Positions 42,903 through 51,231 of a stretch of 64,000 bases of DNA are shown one piece after another. Numbering within the stretch: the stretch's first letter is position 1; every line of letters begins with the position of its first letter. The notes beneath the pieces were generated by a model. The model made no database searches, was not told where the DNA came from, and was given only the letters and a program-made list of their open reading frames with translations. This stretch comes from an uncultured Clostridia bacterium (lineage in GTDB: Bacteria; Bacillota; Clostridia; Lachnospirales; Anaerotignaceae), in the NCBI GenBank assembly GCA_945868505.1, contig CAMBLO010000010.1, positions 1 through 64,000 of the forward strand, in the 5' to 3' direction. Position numbers and translations under genes: made by a program.

Positions 42903-44027
42903 ATGTGGAGTGGATATAACCCAAAGGAAAAATTTTATCAAGACTATAAAGAGGAACTGCAAACAGAGATGCTGCGCCTGCAAAAGATTTTTCTGTATTT
43001 TATTATTTTTATTTATGGAAGCTATACGATTGCTGCTTTTTTGCCGGAGTGGCTCACGGAATATCAGATCGGGACAAGCGTTTATGTTTCCATGGCAGAG
43101 GTTGTAGTGGCGATCTTGCTGCTGCAGGTATTCAAATACTGGCTGCCAAAGCACAAAGAGTATATTACGCCGTTTTCTATCTTTGCGATAATGCAATTTT
43201 TGATCATTGGGTATTTGCAATATGCATATTTTGATTTGAAGGGCGATTTCCTTTTGCTGATCTTTGCCATCATAGCACCGGCGATTTTTATAATCCGGTT
43301 TAATTTCTTTTATGCAGTTGGTCTGATTCTTATTTTTGCTTGTGATATTTTTGCATATTGTCAACAATTTGGAATAGAGTACGGTATGAAAACATTTTAC
43401 TTGTTTTGCGTGCAGGATATTTTTGTCTTTGTTGTAGCTATGTTTATCAATATCAATTTTGCCAGGATAAAGCGGGAAGAAATTGTGATAAAATCCAAAC
43501 TGATACAGGAACGGGACAGAGACGGCCTGACAGGCCTGCTGAACAGGCGAGCCGGAGAATGGTACATACAGAACCACGGCAGCGAGAAGGGGCTGTCTGC
43601 AATGATCCTGCTGGATGTGGATAATTTCAAGCAGATCAATGATACCTTTGGACATAAAAACGGCGATGCGGTTCTGGTTGGTATTGCGTCTATCATGGAT
43701 TCCGTATTCCGCGAAAGTGACTACAAGATACGTTTGGGCGGAGATGAATTTCTTATTTTTATGACAGATTTGCCGAGCCATGGGATTGCGGTAAAAACGG
43801 TGGAGGAATTCATTCGCTCTGTCACGAAGACAGTGCTTGTAGGGGAGAAAAAAATGGAAATTTCCTGCAGTGTTGGCATTGTGTTCCAAGATGGCAGCTT
43901 CGAAAATAGTTTTACTACATTGTATGAAAGAGCGGATACCGCTTTGTACGAATCCAAACGGGAAGGTAAAGGGAGATATTCTGTTTGGAATTATGGAGAA
44001 AAGGCAAAAATTACTGTGGAAGAATAA
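42903..44027 (+). CDS. Membrane-bound diguanylate cyclase (GGDEF)
   Basis: 374-aa protein with six predicted membrane segments in residues 27-190 and a C-terminal GGDEF domain from about 200. The active-site motif is intact (RLGGDEFLIFM near 280), with DRDGLTGLLNRRAGEWYI near 205 and LLDVDNFKQINDTFGHKNGD near 238. It should make cyclic di-GMP. No RxxD inhibitory site is evident before GGDEF (the upstream residues are ESDYKIRL). The ATG at 42903 follows AGGAG with a ten-base spacer. It stands alone, with a strong terminator behind it. Confidence 0.92.
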   Translation: MWSGYNPKEKFYQDYKEELQTEMLRLQKIFLYFIIFIYGSYTIAAFLPEWLTEYQIGTSVYVSMAEVVVAILLLQVFKYWLPKHKEYITPFSIFAIMQFLIIGYLQYAYFDLKGDFLLLIFAIIAPAIFIIRFNFFYAVGLILIFACDIFAYCQQFGIEYGMKTFYLFCVQDIFVFVVAMFININFARIKREEIVIKSKLIQERDRDGLTGLLNRRAGEWYIQNHGSEKGLSAMILLDVDNFKQINDTFGHKNGDAVLVGIASIMDSVFRESDYKIRLGGDEFLIFMTDLPSHGIAVKTVEEFIRSVTKTVLVGEKKMEISCSVGIVFQDGSFENSFTTLYERADTALYESKREGKGRYSVWNYGEKAKITVEE

Positions 44028-44054
44028 ATATGAGGAAGCTAAAAAACAGAGATA

Positions 44055-44105
44055 AAACGATGCACTTCGGACACATAGAATTGTATACCGAAGTGCATCG
44101 TTTTT
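44055..44105 (+). terminator. Terminator of the diguanylate cyclase gene
   Basis: 16-bp stem AAACGATGCACTTCGG with CCGAAGTGCATCGTTT, then T residues. Confidence 0.9.
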
Positions 44106-44129
44106 ATTTGGCAAAAATGGAAAGCTTAC

Positions 44130-44158
44130 TTGACATTTTTTGAAATGGATGCTATATT
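44130..44158 (+). promoter_or_regulatory. Sigma-A promoter of the HTH-membrane protein pair
   Basis: TTGACA (44130-44135), 17 bases, TATATT (44153-44158): near consensus. Confidence 0.8.
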
Positions 44159-44201
44159 GAAACTATGGAAAGTAAACTTTATATTTTGGAGGAGAAAACC
44201 C

Positions 44202-44405
44202 ATGAAAAATAGATTGGAGGAGATCCGCAAATCACGGGGCATCCGTCAGGAGGAGCTGGCGGCGGCATTGGAGGTTTCCCGTCAGACCATTGGGTCGTTG
44301 GAAAACGGCAGATATAACCCGTCCATTTTGCTGGCGTTCAAGATTGCCCGTTATTTCGGGATGTCCATTGAGGAGATTTTTATTTATGAGGAGGAAAAGG
44401 CATGA
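44202..44405 (+). CDS. XRE-family helix-turn-helix regulator (67 aa)
   Basis: 67-aa stand-alone Cro/C1-type HTH of the YozG kind: NRLEEIRKSRGIRQEELAAA, LEVSRQTIGSLENGRYNPSI and FGMSIEEIFIYEE. The ATG at 44202 follows TTGGAGG; an upstream in-frame ATG would add 24 residues and lies on the promoter. It overlaps the next gene by four bases (ATGA). This gene order, a small HTH followed by a small membrane protein, is common in Firmicutes; the two are probably functionally linked. Confidence 0.9.
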   Translation: MKNRLEEIRKSRGIRQEELAAALEVSRQTIGSLENGRYNPSILLAFKIARYFGMSIEEIFIYEEEKA

Positions 44406-44827
44406 AACAGAAACGAAACATCAATTTGGGAATCCTCATTGCAGGGGTACTTTGTGTGATCGGGGCGTGCTTTTTGAAAGATGATTATTATGCCAATATG
44501 CTTCGCTCTGTCGGCATCGCATGGATTGCCAGCGGTGGCATCCAGCTTAGGCAGTATTATTACTATTCCAAGCCGGAGCATCAGGCGGAATACGAGGAAA
44601 AGCAGGCAGAGCAGCGCATTAACTTGAAGGATGAGCGAAAGGTCATGCTGCGGCAGATGGCGGGGCATAAGGCTTATCAGATTATGTTTTTTGTGCTGCT
44701 GGCGGTGAGCTTTCTGTTTGCCCTGCTGCGGGTGGAATGGTGGATCACGGGGCTTCTGTTCTTGCTGTGGATGGCGCAGTATGTGATGGGAGTTGTGCTG
44801 TTTCGGTATTATGAGAAACGGCTGTAA
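44402..44827 (+). CDS. Small membrane protein paired with the HTH regulator (141 aa)
   Basis: 141-aa protein with four predicted membrane segments: residues 9-25, a short one near 36-50, 91-107 and 113-133. A basic cytosolic loop (KPEHQAEYEEKQAEQRINLKDER) lies between the pairs. The family is one usually annotated only as hypothetical. Translation is coupled to the upstream HTH gene by ATGA overlap, which suggests that the HTH responds to, or controls, this membrane protein. Confidence 0.8.
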   Translation: MKQKRNINLGILIAGVLCVIGACFLKDDYYANMLRSVGIAWIASGGIQLRQYYYYSKPEHQAEYEEKQAEQRINLKDERKVMLRQMAGHKAYQIMFFVLLAVSFLFALLRVEWWITGLLFLLWMAQYVMGVVLFRYYEKRL

Positions 44828-44833
44828 AAAAAC

Positions 44834-44879
44834 AAAACCGAAAGAGGTCTTGATTAGAAAAGGCTTCTTTCGGTTTTTT
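44834..44879 (+). terminator. Terminator of the HTH-membrane protein pair
   Basis: Stem AAAACCGAAAGA with TCTTTCGGTTTT, then T residues. Confidence 0.85.
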
Positions 44880-44926
44880 AGTGAAGGTGGAGCGCCATAT
44901 CCTCCCTTTCAGGAAGAGAGTGCCCC

Positions 44927-45145
44927 TTAAACTGTTTTATCCAGAGAGTGAAGAGAAGTGTGGATATCTTCACTGAGGGTTTCTGTTAATTCCAGCAATG
45001 CGTAAGCGGCTTGGGAACGAGAGGTGTTGTCAGGTACATCCCCTAGGGAAAGGGATTCCCAGAGGACAAAGGAGATGCCTTTTATTTTTTCCGAGAGAAA
45101 AAACAAATTGTCCAGCTCCTGCAAAATTGTTTTATGATCGTTCAT
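44927..45145 (-). CDS. Small helical protein of unknown function (72 aa)
   Basis: 72-aa acidic, helical protein (MNDHKTILQELDNLFFLSEK at the start, SQAAYALLELTETLSEDIHT near the end). No family is recognised. AAAGGAG precedes the ATG. It is downstream of the ribbon-helix-helix gene on the same strand, with 126 bases between them that hold a candidate + strand sRNA. Similar small proteins next to RHH genes occur in mobile elements, so it may belong to an accessory pair. Confidence 0.6.
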   Translation of the reverse strand: MNDHKTILQELDNLFFLSEKIKGISFVLWESLSLGDVPDNTSRSQAAYALLELTETLSEDIHTSLHSLDKTV

Positions 45146-45171
45146 AGAAAAAACTCCTTTCGATATTTTTC

Positions 45172-45277
45172 TTGAAAGAAGTCACGTTTTCTGATAGGAT
45201 AGATTTATCAGAAGGCAACTTCTGGGCGAGGGACTTTCGCTGGTTGACAGACCATAGCGGCGGAAGTCCTTTTATTT
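45172..45277 (+). ncRNA. Candidate small RNA with promoter and terminator
   Basis: TTGAAA (45172-45177), 17 bases, TAGGAT (45195-45200) would start a transcript near 45207. It has a perfect hairpin CAGAAG-GCAA-CTTCTG (45209-45224, GNRA loop) and ends in a GGACTT/AAGTCC stem (45231-45269) with TTTTATTTT. The product would be about 70 bases. It runs opposite to both flanking genes and overlaps the 3' end of the RHH gene by a few bases. No ORF fits. Confidence 0.5.
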
Positions 45278-45445
45278 TGCCAATTCATCGTAGACCTTTT
45301 GAATCCCCAGTCGAATGATATCAGATTTTTTTAAACCTGTTCTTTCCACGCAAAATTCCAAACGTTCTAAATCCTTAGAAGAAAGGCGGATTCGCGTGCT
45401 TAAAATTTTAGGGTCATCGGTAGGTCTTCCTAATTTGGATGACAA
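45272..45445 (-). CDS. Ribbon-helix-helix (CopG-like) protein
   Basis: About 57 aa from a TTG start at complement 45443-45445 (product SSKLGRPTDDPKILSTRIRL…). A longer in-frame TTG at 45472 would place the AGAGGTG site inside the gene. The RHH fold is seen in ILSTRIRLSSKDLERLEFCV and the helix RTGLKKSDIIRLGIQKVYDEL. Such proteins repress their own operons, often toxin-antitoxin or plasmid-type genes. It probably controls the 72-aa gene downstream. Confidence 0.75.
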   Translation of the reverse strand: MSSKLGRPTDDPKILSTRIRLSSKDLERLEFCVERTGLKKSDIIRLGIQKVYDELAK

Positions 45446-45511
45446 TAACCTCACCTCTTTCTGTATCCACAATTATCATAACATAATGTATCTACAAAAT
45501 AAAGAGAAATT

Positions 45512-45550
45512 GAAAAAGGAACATTTCAAATAGTCGAAATGTTCCTTTTC
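45512..45550 (-). terminator. Terminator of the csoR-copA operon
   Basis: Stem GAAAAAGGAACATTTC with GAAATGTTCCTTTTC; on the - strand a T-rich tract follows. It lies 42 bases past the copA stop. Confidence 0.75.
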
Positions 45551-45591
45551 AATATTTATGAATTGTTGTAAGGAAATCCGAAAAGAGAAAT

Positions 45592-45813
45592 TTACTGGAT
45601 ATCCACTACCTCATACCCGGCGTCTGTTACCACCTTCACCAGTTCTTCGTCGCTGATATCCTTGCTCAGTTCCACTTCTGCGCATTTGCCTTCCAGAGAA
45701 ACGGTTGCGGATACGCCGTCCATTTCGTTCAGGGCTTTGTCCACTCTGCCTGTGCAGTGGTTACACATCATGCCTTCGATTTTCAATACCTTTTTCATTT
45801 TGATTTCCTCCTT
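45592..45813 (-). other. Internal ribosome binding site and start for a free CopZ-like chaperone
   Basis: Inside copA, AAGGAGGA (45813-45806) is followed after eight bases by ATG at 45798, in the copA frame. Translation from here gives a 68-aa protein, [15 protein letters not shown] and onward, the exact form of a stand-alone CopZ. Either this is an internal start giving both a fused and a free chaperone, or it is the relic of a copZ gene that lost the stop codon of copA. Confidence 0.6.
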
Positions 45814-48135
45814 ATTTTCAATGGCTTTGTTTTCTTGTATGGTTTGCGCCGCCGTTGCAGCGTTGTGTTTTGTATAGGTTGGCTGGAATAATTTCAGCCG
45901 CAGGGCATTGCCCACAACAAAAGCGGAGCTGAAGCTCATGGCTGCTGCCGCAAACATGGGGTTCAATTTCCAGCCCAAAGCGGAGTAGAATACCCCTGCC
46001 GCCAAGGGAATGCCGCAGACGTTATAGAAGAACGCCCAAAACAGGTTTTGCTTGATATTTTTGATGGTGGCATGGCTGAGTTGCACCGCCGTCACCGCAT
46101 CCAACAGGTCGCTTTTCATCAAAACGATATCTGCCGATTCCATGGCAACGTCTGTGCCTGCGCCGATGGCAATGCCCACATCCGCCCGAGTCAGGGCAGG
46201 GGCATCATTGATGCCGTCGCCAATCATGGCCACCTTTTTGCCTGTTTCCTGCAGGCGGCGCACTTCCATTTCCTTATCTTGGGGCAAAACCTCGCCGATG
46301 GCATGGATACCCAGCTTTTCCGCAATGGCGTTAGCCGTACGTTTATTATCCCCCGTCAGCATGATAACGTCAATGCCCATTTGATGAAAGGCATCTACGG
46401 CATCCTTGCTGGTGGGCTTCAAAGTATCCGCCAGACCTAGCAGGCCAAGGAATTTTCCCCCTTCCGCAAAGAACAGGGGCGTTTTGCCTTCCTCTGCCAG
46501 TTGGGCAGCTTTTTCCGCAAAGCCTTTCAGGTCGATGCCCCGTTTCTGCATCATTTTCAGGTTGCCGCCCAGAATATGCTTTCCGCCGACATCGGCTTCG
46601 ATGCCCTGTCCTGCCGTTGCCGAAAGGTTTTCTGCATCGTTCAGGCTGATTTCCTTTTCATTGGCATAGCTGACCACAGCCTCCGCCAGAGGGTGTTCCG
46701 ACAATGTTTCTAAAGAAGCCGCCATCCGCAGGAAGGGATTCCGCAAAACACCGGGGGCGGGAAGAATATCCGTCACAACGGGATGCCCTTCTGTCAGGGT
46801 GCCTGTTTTATCCAGAACGACTGTATCGATTTGATGGGCGATTTCCAAACTTTCTGCAGATTTCACTAGAATACCGTATTCTGCGCCTTTGCCTGTCCCC
46901 ACCATAATAGCCGTTGGCGTTGCCAGACCCAAAGCGCAGGGGCAGGAAATAACCAGCACGGCAATGCCGATGGAAAGGGCAAAGGAGAAGGGCTGTCCCA
47001 GAAGCATCCATACGATGGTTGCCAGAATGGCGATGGTGATGACCACAGGCACGAAAATGCCGCTGACCTTATCCGCCAGCTTGGCGATAGGGGCCTTGGA
47101 TGCACCGGCTTCCTCCACCAGTGTGATGATTTGGGAAAGTGTGGTGTCGTTGCCCACACGGGTGGCTTCCATTTTGAAGAAGCCGTTTTTATTTACCGTT
47201 GCCCCAATGACCGTATCACCGGCCTGCTTGTCTACGGGGATGGATTCCCCTGTGATGGCGCTTTCATCCACGGCGGAGAAGCCTTCGATGAGCTTCCCGT
47301 CCACAGGGATGCTCTGACCGGGGCGAACGAGGATGATATCCCCAACAATGACCTGTTCCACGGGGATTTCCTGCTCTGCGCCGCCCCGCAGGACCGTTGC
47401 CATCTTGGGGGCTAAGTCCATGAGCTTGCTGATGGCTTCGGAGGTCTTGCCCTTGGAACGGGTCTCCATATATTTCCCCACGGTGATAAGGGTTAGAATC
47501 ATAGCCGCCCCTTCCAGATACAGCTCCATGCCGTACTGATGGGCTGTTTCTAAATCGCCGTGCCCCATGTGGTAGGCCATGGCATAAATGGCAAAGAGGC
47601 TGTAGAGATAGGATGCGGCGGCCCCCAAAGCCACCAGAGAGTCCATGTTTGGCGCACGGTTCCAAAGGGCTTTGAAACCCACCACGAAGAATTTCTTATT
47701 GATGATGAGGACGGGCGTTGCCAGCAAAAGCTGGGTCAGGGCGAAAATCATCATATTTTCATGCCCCAGCAAAATGGCGGGTAGGGGTGCGCCCATCATG
47801 TGCCCCATGGAAATATAGAATAGGGGAATCAGGAAGCAGAAGGAGGAAATCAGCCGTTTTTTCATGACTGCCATTTCCTCCAAGGCTACGTTTTTGGGCG
47901 GTTCAGTAGCAGAAGTTGTTTTAGCACCCTGGGGGCTTGCGCCGTACCCGCCGCTTTCCACAGCTTTGATGATATCCTCTGTATGCAGTGCCGTTTCGTC
48001 ATATTCTACGACCATGCTGTTTTGTAAAAGGTTGACATTGACAGCCCGGATGCCTTCCAGTTTTCTCACAGCCTTTTCCACATGGGCAGAGCAGGCGGAG
48101 CAGGTCATCCCTGTCACGTCAAATTTTTGTTTCAC
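45592..48135 (-). CDS. copA: Copper-exporting P1B-type ATPase with C-terminal CopZ-like domain
   Basis: 847-aa heavy-metal ATPase. N-terminal HMA domain ([15 protein letters not shown], Cys12 and Cys15), eight membrane segments, actuator TGES (near 255), CPC metal site in [13 protein letters not shown] (near 400), phosphorylation DKTGT (near 440), and [10 protein letters not shown] (near 650). After an Ala/Gln linker, the last 68 residues form a second HMA domain ([15 protein letters not shown]), the size and sequence of the chaperone CopZ. A perfect ribosome binding site and ATG precede that domain in frame. GGAGGTG lies upstream of the main ATG. csoR is directly upstream. Confidence 0.95.
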   Translation of the reverse strand: MKQKFDVTGMTCSACSAHVEKAVRKLEGIRAVNVNLLQNSMVVEYDETALHTEDIIKAVESGGYGASPQGAKTTSATEPPKNVALEEMAVMKKRLISSFCFLIPLFYISMGHMMGAPLPAILLGHENMMIFALTQLLLATPVLIINKKFFVVGFKALWNRAPNMDSLVALGAAASYLYSLFAIYAMAYHMGHGDLETAHQYGMELYLEGAAMILTLITVGKYMETRSKGKTSEAISKLMDLAPKMATVLRGGAEQEIPVEQVIVGDIILVRPGQSIPVDGKLIEGFSAVDESAITGESIPVDKQAGDTVIGATVNKNGFFKMEATRVGNDTTLSQIITLVEEAGASKAPIAKLADKVSGIFVPVVITIAILATIVWMLLGQPFSFALSIGIAVLVISCPCALGLATPTAIMVGTGKGAEYGILVKSAESLEIAHQIDTVVLDKTGTLTEGHPVVTDILPAPGVLRNPFLRMAASLETLSEHPLAEAVVSYANEKEISLNDAENLSATAGQGIEADVGGKHILGGNLKMMQKRGIDLKGFAEKAAQLAEEGKTPLFFAEGGKFLGLLGLADTLKPTSKDAVDAFHQMGIDVIMLTGDNKRTANAIAEKLGIHAIGEVLPQDKEMEVRRLQETGKKVAMIGDGINDAPALTRADVGIAIGAGTDVAMESADIVLMKSDLLDAVTAVQLSHATIKNIKQNLFWAFFYNVCGIPLAAGVFYSALGWKLNPMFAAAAMSFSSAFVVGNALRLKLFQPTYTKHNAATAAQTIQENKAIENKEEIKMKKVLKIEGMMCNHCTGRVDKALNEMDGVSATVSLEGKCAEVELSKDISDEELVKVVTDAGYEVVDIQ

Positions 48136-48186
48136 ATTGAAACACCTCCCATCGTTTTTCTTGAAAAATAGTATGTGAGTTTTCTC

Positions 48187-48450
48187 TTACTTAAATACTT
48201 TACCCATAATTTCAATCAATTCATCAATTTTTTCGTCTCTTTCCTGTTCACTTTCTGCATTTCTGACGCAGGTTTTCAAATGAGCGGAAAGCACTTCCTT
48301 ATTTGCTTTATTCAAAATCGCCATGGTTGCCATCAATTGATGAGAAATATCAATACAATACCGATCTTCCTCAATCATGTTCAGGATGCCATCAATCTGA
48401 CCTCTGGCGGTTTTCAGCAGGTTTCCGACTTTTGTTTTGTCTGCTTGCAT
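48187..48450 (-). CDS. csoR: Copper-sensing repressor CsoR
   Basis: 87-aa DUF156 repressor that leaves DNA when it binds Cu(I). The ligand set Cys-His-Cys is visible: YCIDISHQL (Cys near 31), and HLKTCV with His and Cys near 56-60. The ATG at complement 48448-48450 follows AAAGGAG; an upstream in-frame ATG at 48531 overlaps the promoter and operator. It is first in the operon with copA, which starts 51 bases beyond its stop. Confidence 0.93.
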   Translation of the reverse strand: MQADKTKVGNLLKTARGQIDGILNMIEEDRYCIDISHQLMATMAILNKANKEVLSAHLKTCVRNAESEQERDEKIDELIEIMGKVFK

Positions 48451-48470
48451 TTCTATTCTCTCCTTTCTAT

Positions 48471-48498
48471 CACTCCACCCCTGGGGGGAGGGTGTCAA
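48471..48498 (-). promoter_or_regulatory. CsoR operator overlapping the csoR-copA promoter
   Basis: On the - strand, TTGACA (48498-48493) is followed by a GC-rich pseudo-palindrome (CCCTCCCCCC then AGGGGTGG) of the kind bound by CsoR (C-rich and G-rich halves). The operator fills the spacer region. The -10 box is unclear. Confidence 0.6.
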
Positions 48499-48606
48499 TG
48501 AAATTATATGGGATATCTTCAAAAAAAGCAATCAAAATTTTTGAAAAAAACTCCTTTCCTTTTGATTTTGCCTGTGCTAGACTAAAGAAAAAGGAGGGGC
48601 AGAAAG

Positions 48607-49086
48607 ATGAGAGAGGGACAGAAAATGCGCCGTCAGGACAGGTTGGTTTCCGAAGAAAGGACCAGAGAGATTATCAAAAAGGCGGAATACGGCATCCTCA
48701 TGACAGCAGATAAGGACGGGCAACCTTACGGGGTAGCAGTTTCCCATGTGATGGATGGGAATAAGATTTATTTCCACTGTGCCTTGGAGGGCAGAAAGCT
48801 GGAGAATATCCGTGTGAATCCCAAGGTCTGCATGAGCTGTGTTTCCAATGCTTATGTGGATCAGGAGAAATATACCCATCGCTACGAAAGTGCTGTGGCG
48901 GAGGGGAAAGCTACCATCGTTTCGGACAGGGAAGAAAAGCTCTACGCTCTGCGGCTCATTTGCAGGAAATATGCGCCCCATTCCTTCAAGGATTCCGATG
49001 ATTACATTTTGCCGAAGATGGACAAAACCGGTGTTGTCCGCATCGATATAGAGATGTTGTCCGGAAAGGTGAATGAAAGAGAATAA
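48607..49086 (+). CDS. Pyridoxamine 5'-phosphate oxidase-like flavoprotein (NimA-like)
   Basis: 159-aa split-beta-barrel flavin-binding protein. It starts with MRRQDRLVSEERTREIIKKA and has GILMTADKDGQPYGVAVSHV near 33 and IYFHCALEGRKLENIRVNPK near 58. Relatives are annotated as PNPOx-family or 5-nitroimidazole resistance NimA-like; the real substrate is unknown. AAAGGAGGGG precedes the ATG. It is divergent from csoR but has its own short upstream region. Confidence 0.88.
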   Translation: MREGQKMRRQDRLVSEERTREIIKKAEYGILMTADKDGQPYGVAVSHVMDGNKIYFHCALEGRKLENIRVNPKVCMSCVSNAYVDQEKYTHRYESAVAEGKATIVSDREEKLYALRLICRKYAPHSFKDSDDYILPKMDKTGVVRIDIEMLSGKVNERE

Positions 49087-49118
49087 TTACAAAAACAGAG
49101 AAGCAGTTCTTCTGCAAT

Positions 49119-49147
49119 AAAAAAGCCATCCCATTGGGATGGCTTTT
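49119..49147. terminator. Bidirectional terminator
   Basis: 12-bp stem AAAAGCCATCCC with GGGATGGCTTTT between two convergent genes. Confidence 0.85.
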
Positions 49148-49181
49148 GCTTTGTCGTGGTTTTGTTATTTTTCTGTTTCGA

Positions 49182-49976
49182 TCAGCTCAAAACATATACT
49201 GTCACGTTTCGAACGCCCCAGCCGTATGCTTCGCTCAGAGAGCCGTAGCAAACGTCTATGCGGTTGCCCTTGATAGCACCGCCGGTATCTGTAGCAGTTG
49301 CTACACCGTAACCGGGGATATAAACTTTAGAGCCCAGAGGGATGACCTTGGGGTCTACGGCGATGGTGCCATAGCCGGCCTTTGTGCCGGAGGCTGTGAT
49401 GCCGTTGCAGCCAGCATCGAAAGGTGTGTAAGCAGTTACCTTTGCGTTGATGGCTTTGGAATATTTCATGCCGTTGATCACATTTGTGGGACCAACCTCA
49501 ACAATTTTATCCTGTGCTGCTGTTACCACTTTCTTTTCTACGAACTTTGTATCAATCAGTTCGCTGCCGTGATAAACTTCTTTGCTGATGACGGATGCTA
49601 CACCGTCTTTACCTTCCTGAACCACACGGCTTTCACCGGATTTCAGGGAATCATTGGTGCGTTCCACTGTTTGGTAGGGGATCGCTTCTGTGGATGCCAC
49701 TGTTTTTTCTGTAACAGAGGTCAGAGACAGTGTCATCATTGCTTCGATGGAGTCGCTTTCCTTTGCGTCCTCCAGGATATAGTCTGTGTCGATGGTGTTT
49801 GCCAGATCCTCCAGCAGTTCGCCAACGGTTTCCTTATCGGTGGAAACCATTCTGGGGGCACCGTCGATGTTGATGACTACAGATTGCATATTTGTTTTGC
49901 TGTAAGCAGATGCTGTTCCGCAGCCGATTACCAATATAAATACCACGATAGCAAATACTCTAAGATGTGTTTTCAT
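49182..49976 (-). CDS. YabE-like secreted cell-wall protein (DUF348, G5, 3D domains)
   Basis: 264-aa exported protein with an N-terminal signal sequence or anchor (residues 7-25), a DUF348-type domain (VVINIDGAPRMVSTDKETVG near 33), a G5-like domain (about 85-155) and a C-terminal 3D domain with the three conserved Asp (VTAYTPFDAGCNG; VDPKVIPLGSKVYIPGYG; ATDTGGAIKGNRID). The 3D fold is a lytic transglycosylase-like module used in spore germination and wall remodelling. AAGGAGG precedes the ATG. It is next to tatD and metG, as yabE is in B. subtilis. Confidence 0.9.
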   Translation of the reverse strand: MKTHLRVFAIVVFILVIGCGTASAYSKTNMQSVVINIDGAPRMVSTDKETVGELLEDLANTIDTDYILEDAKESDSIEAMMTLSLTSVTEKTVASTEAIPYQTVERTNDSLKSGESRVVQEGKDGVASVISKEVYHGSELIDTKFVEKKVVTAAQDKIVEVGPTNVINGMKYSKAINAKVTAYTPFDAGCNGITASGTKAGYGTIAVDPKVIPLGSKVYIPGYGVATATDTGGAIKGNRIDVCYGSLSEAYGWGVRNVTVYVLS

Positions 49977-50316
49977 TTTTTCCTCCTTGAACGAGCCGTA
50001 CTGCCGTTTTTGTGGGAATGGCAGGGGATGTCGCTCCTCTCGTTATTATGATAGACATTAGATTTTATGCCTTTTGCCGTCCTTGAATGGGGGACGGTCG
50101 CAGTCGTATTTACACGGGGAGTCGTCACTTCCGCATAATGTTTACGCCTTATTTTTTTGACTGCAATTTTGCATGAAAGGAATCCGGCTGATGCCGCAGA
50201 GGACTGTCTGCATTTATTGCCAATACTTTCATTGCAAAAGAAAAGACATATCATTTCTGATATATCTTTATGCTTCGTACAGTGGATATATTAACACATT
50301 TGTAACAATTACGCAA
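49977..50316 (-). promoter_or_regulatory. Promoter and 300-base leader of the yabE-like gene
   Basis: On the - strand: TTGCGT (50316-50311), 17 bases, TAATAT (50293-50288). The leader then carries a hairpin AGATATATCA-GAAA-TGATATGTCT (50267-50244) followed by a T-rich tract, close to the start site. A further CCGTCC/GGACGG hairpin lies near 50075-50098. The remaining bases are not coding as far as I can tell. I could not match it to the ydaO c-di-AMP riboswitch found before some related genes. Confidence 0.55.
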
Positions 50317-50385
50317 CCTTTTTTAAAAAATTTAACGGAATTCCTTAAAATAAATGGCAAAAAAACGCAATCATTTTGAAATAGA

Positions 50386-50427
50386 AAAACCCGGAGAACC
50401 TTGATTTTAAAGGGTTTTCCGGGTTTT
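50386..50427. terminator. Terminator of metG-tatD
   Basis: Stem AAAACCCGGAGAACC with GGGTTTTCCGGGTTTT (mismatches in the centre), T-rich on both strands. Confidence 0.75.
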
Positions 50428-50466
50428 GAGCTTTTTTATGGAAGATGGAAAAATTTTCTGAAATTT

Positions 50467-51231
50467 TTATTTGAAAAATAGAGATTTTGCATTGTTTTCT
50501 GTAATTTCTGCAACATCTTCGGGGGTCATATTTTTGATTTCCGCGATTTTTTCTACGATATATTTCAGATTGGTGGAGTCGTTCCGTTTACCCCTGTTGG
50601 GGTTGGGTGCCAGATAAGGGCAGTCCGTTTCGATGAGGATGCTTTCGATGGGGACAGCCTCCACCGTTTCCACCAGTTTTTTCGCATTGGAGAAGGTGAC
50701 CACGCCGCCAACGCCGATATGGAAGCCCATCTTCACATAATCCTGCGCCATCTGGGCGGAGCCGGAATAGCAGTGGATAGAGCCGCGGCGGATATTGGTG
50801 GACTGGATGATATCAAAGGTTTCCTGAGAAGCATCTCGGGAATGGATGATAACGGGTTTGTTCACTTCCTCTGCCAGGCGAAGCTGCTGGCGGAACCAGA
50901 ACCGCTGCAATTCTCTGGGGTGGGTATCATAGTAATAATCCAGACCGATTTCCCCGATGGCAACCACCTTGGGGTGTTCGCTGAGCTTTTTCAGCTTTGC
51001 GATGGTCTGAGAGGACATATCATAGAGTTCATGGGGGTGTACGCCGACGGCAGCGTAGATATAGTCATATTTATCTGCCAGACGGATGCTCATTTCAGAG
51101 CTTTTCACGTCGCAGCCGATATTGATGACATGACTGACCCCGGAAGCAGGGAGAAGCTCCCCCAGGAGCTCCTCTCTATCTTCTCTGAATCTCTTATCGT
51201 CGTAATGGGCGTGGGATTCAAAATATTTCAT
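50467..51231 (-). CDS. tatD: TatD-family metal-dependent DNase
   Basis: 254-aa TIM-barrel hydrolase. Metal ligands are visible: ESHAHYDDKRF at the N-terminus, GEIGLDYYYDTHP near 95, IHSRDA near 128, HCYSGSAQMAQ near 153 and ETDCPYLAP near 203. The family has 3'-5' DNase and D-aminoacyl-tRNA deacylase activities reported in different species. Its ATG overlaps the metG stop by one base (TAATG), so it is translationally coupled and shares the metG T-box. Confidence 0.94.
   Translation of the reverse strand: MKYFESHAHYDDKRFREDREELLGELLPASGVSHVINIGCDVKSSEMSIRLADKYDYIYAAVGVHPHELYDMSSQTIAKLKKLSEHPKVVAIGEIGLDYYYDTHPRELQRFWFRQQLRLAEEVNKPVIIHSRDASQETFDIIQSTNIRRGSIHCYSGSAQMAQDYVKMGFHIGVGGVVTFSNAKKLVETVEAVPIESILIETDCPYLAPNPNRGKRNDSTNLKYIVEKIAEIKNMTPEDVAEITENNAKSLFFK

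Noticed and set aside
49973-50254. 93-aa open frame upstream of the yabE-like gene, with ATGA overlap
   Set aside because: The overlap looks like coupling, but the product is Arg/Ser/His-rich with no fold, and the yabE-like gene has its own strong ribosome binding site. More likely leader RNA.
50000-50300. ydaO-type c-di-AMP riboswitch before the yabE-like gene
   Set aside because: The conserved aptamer segments are not visible on the - strand.
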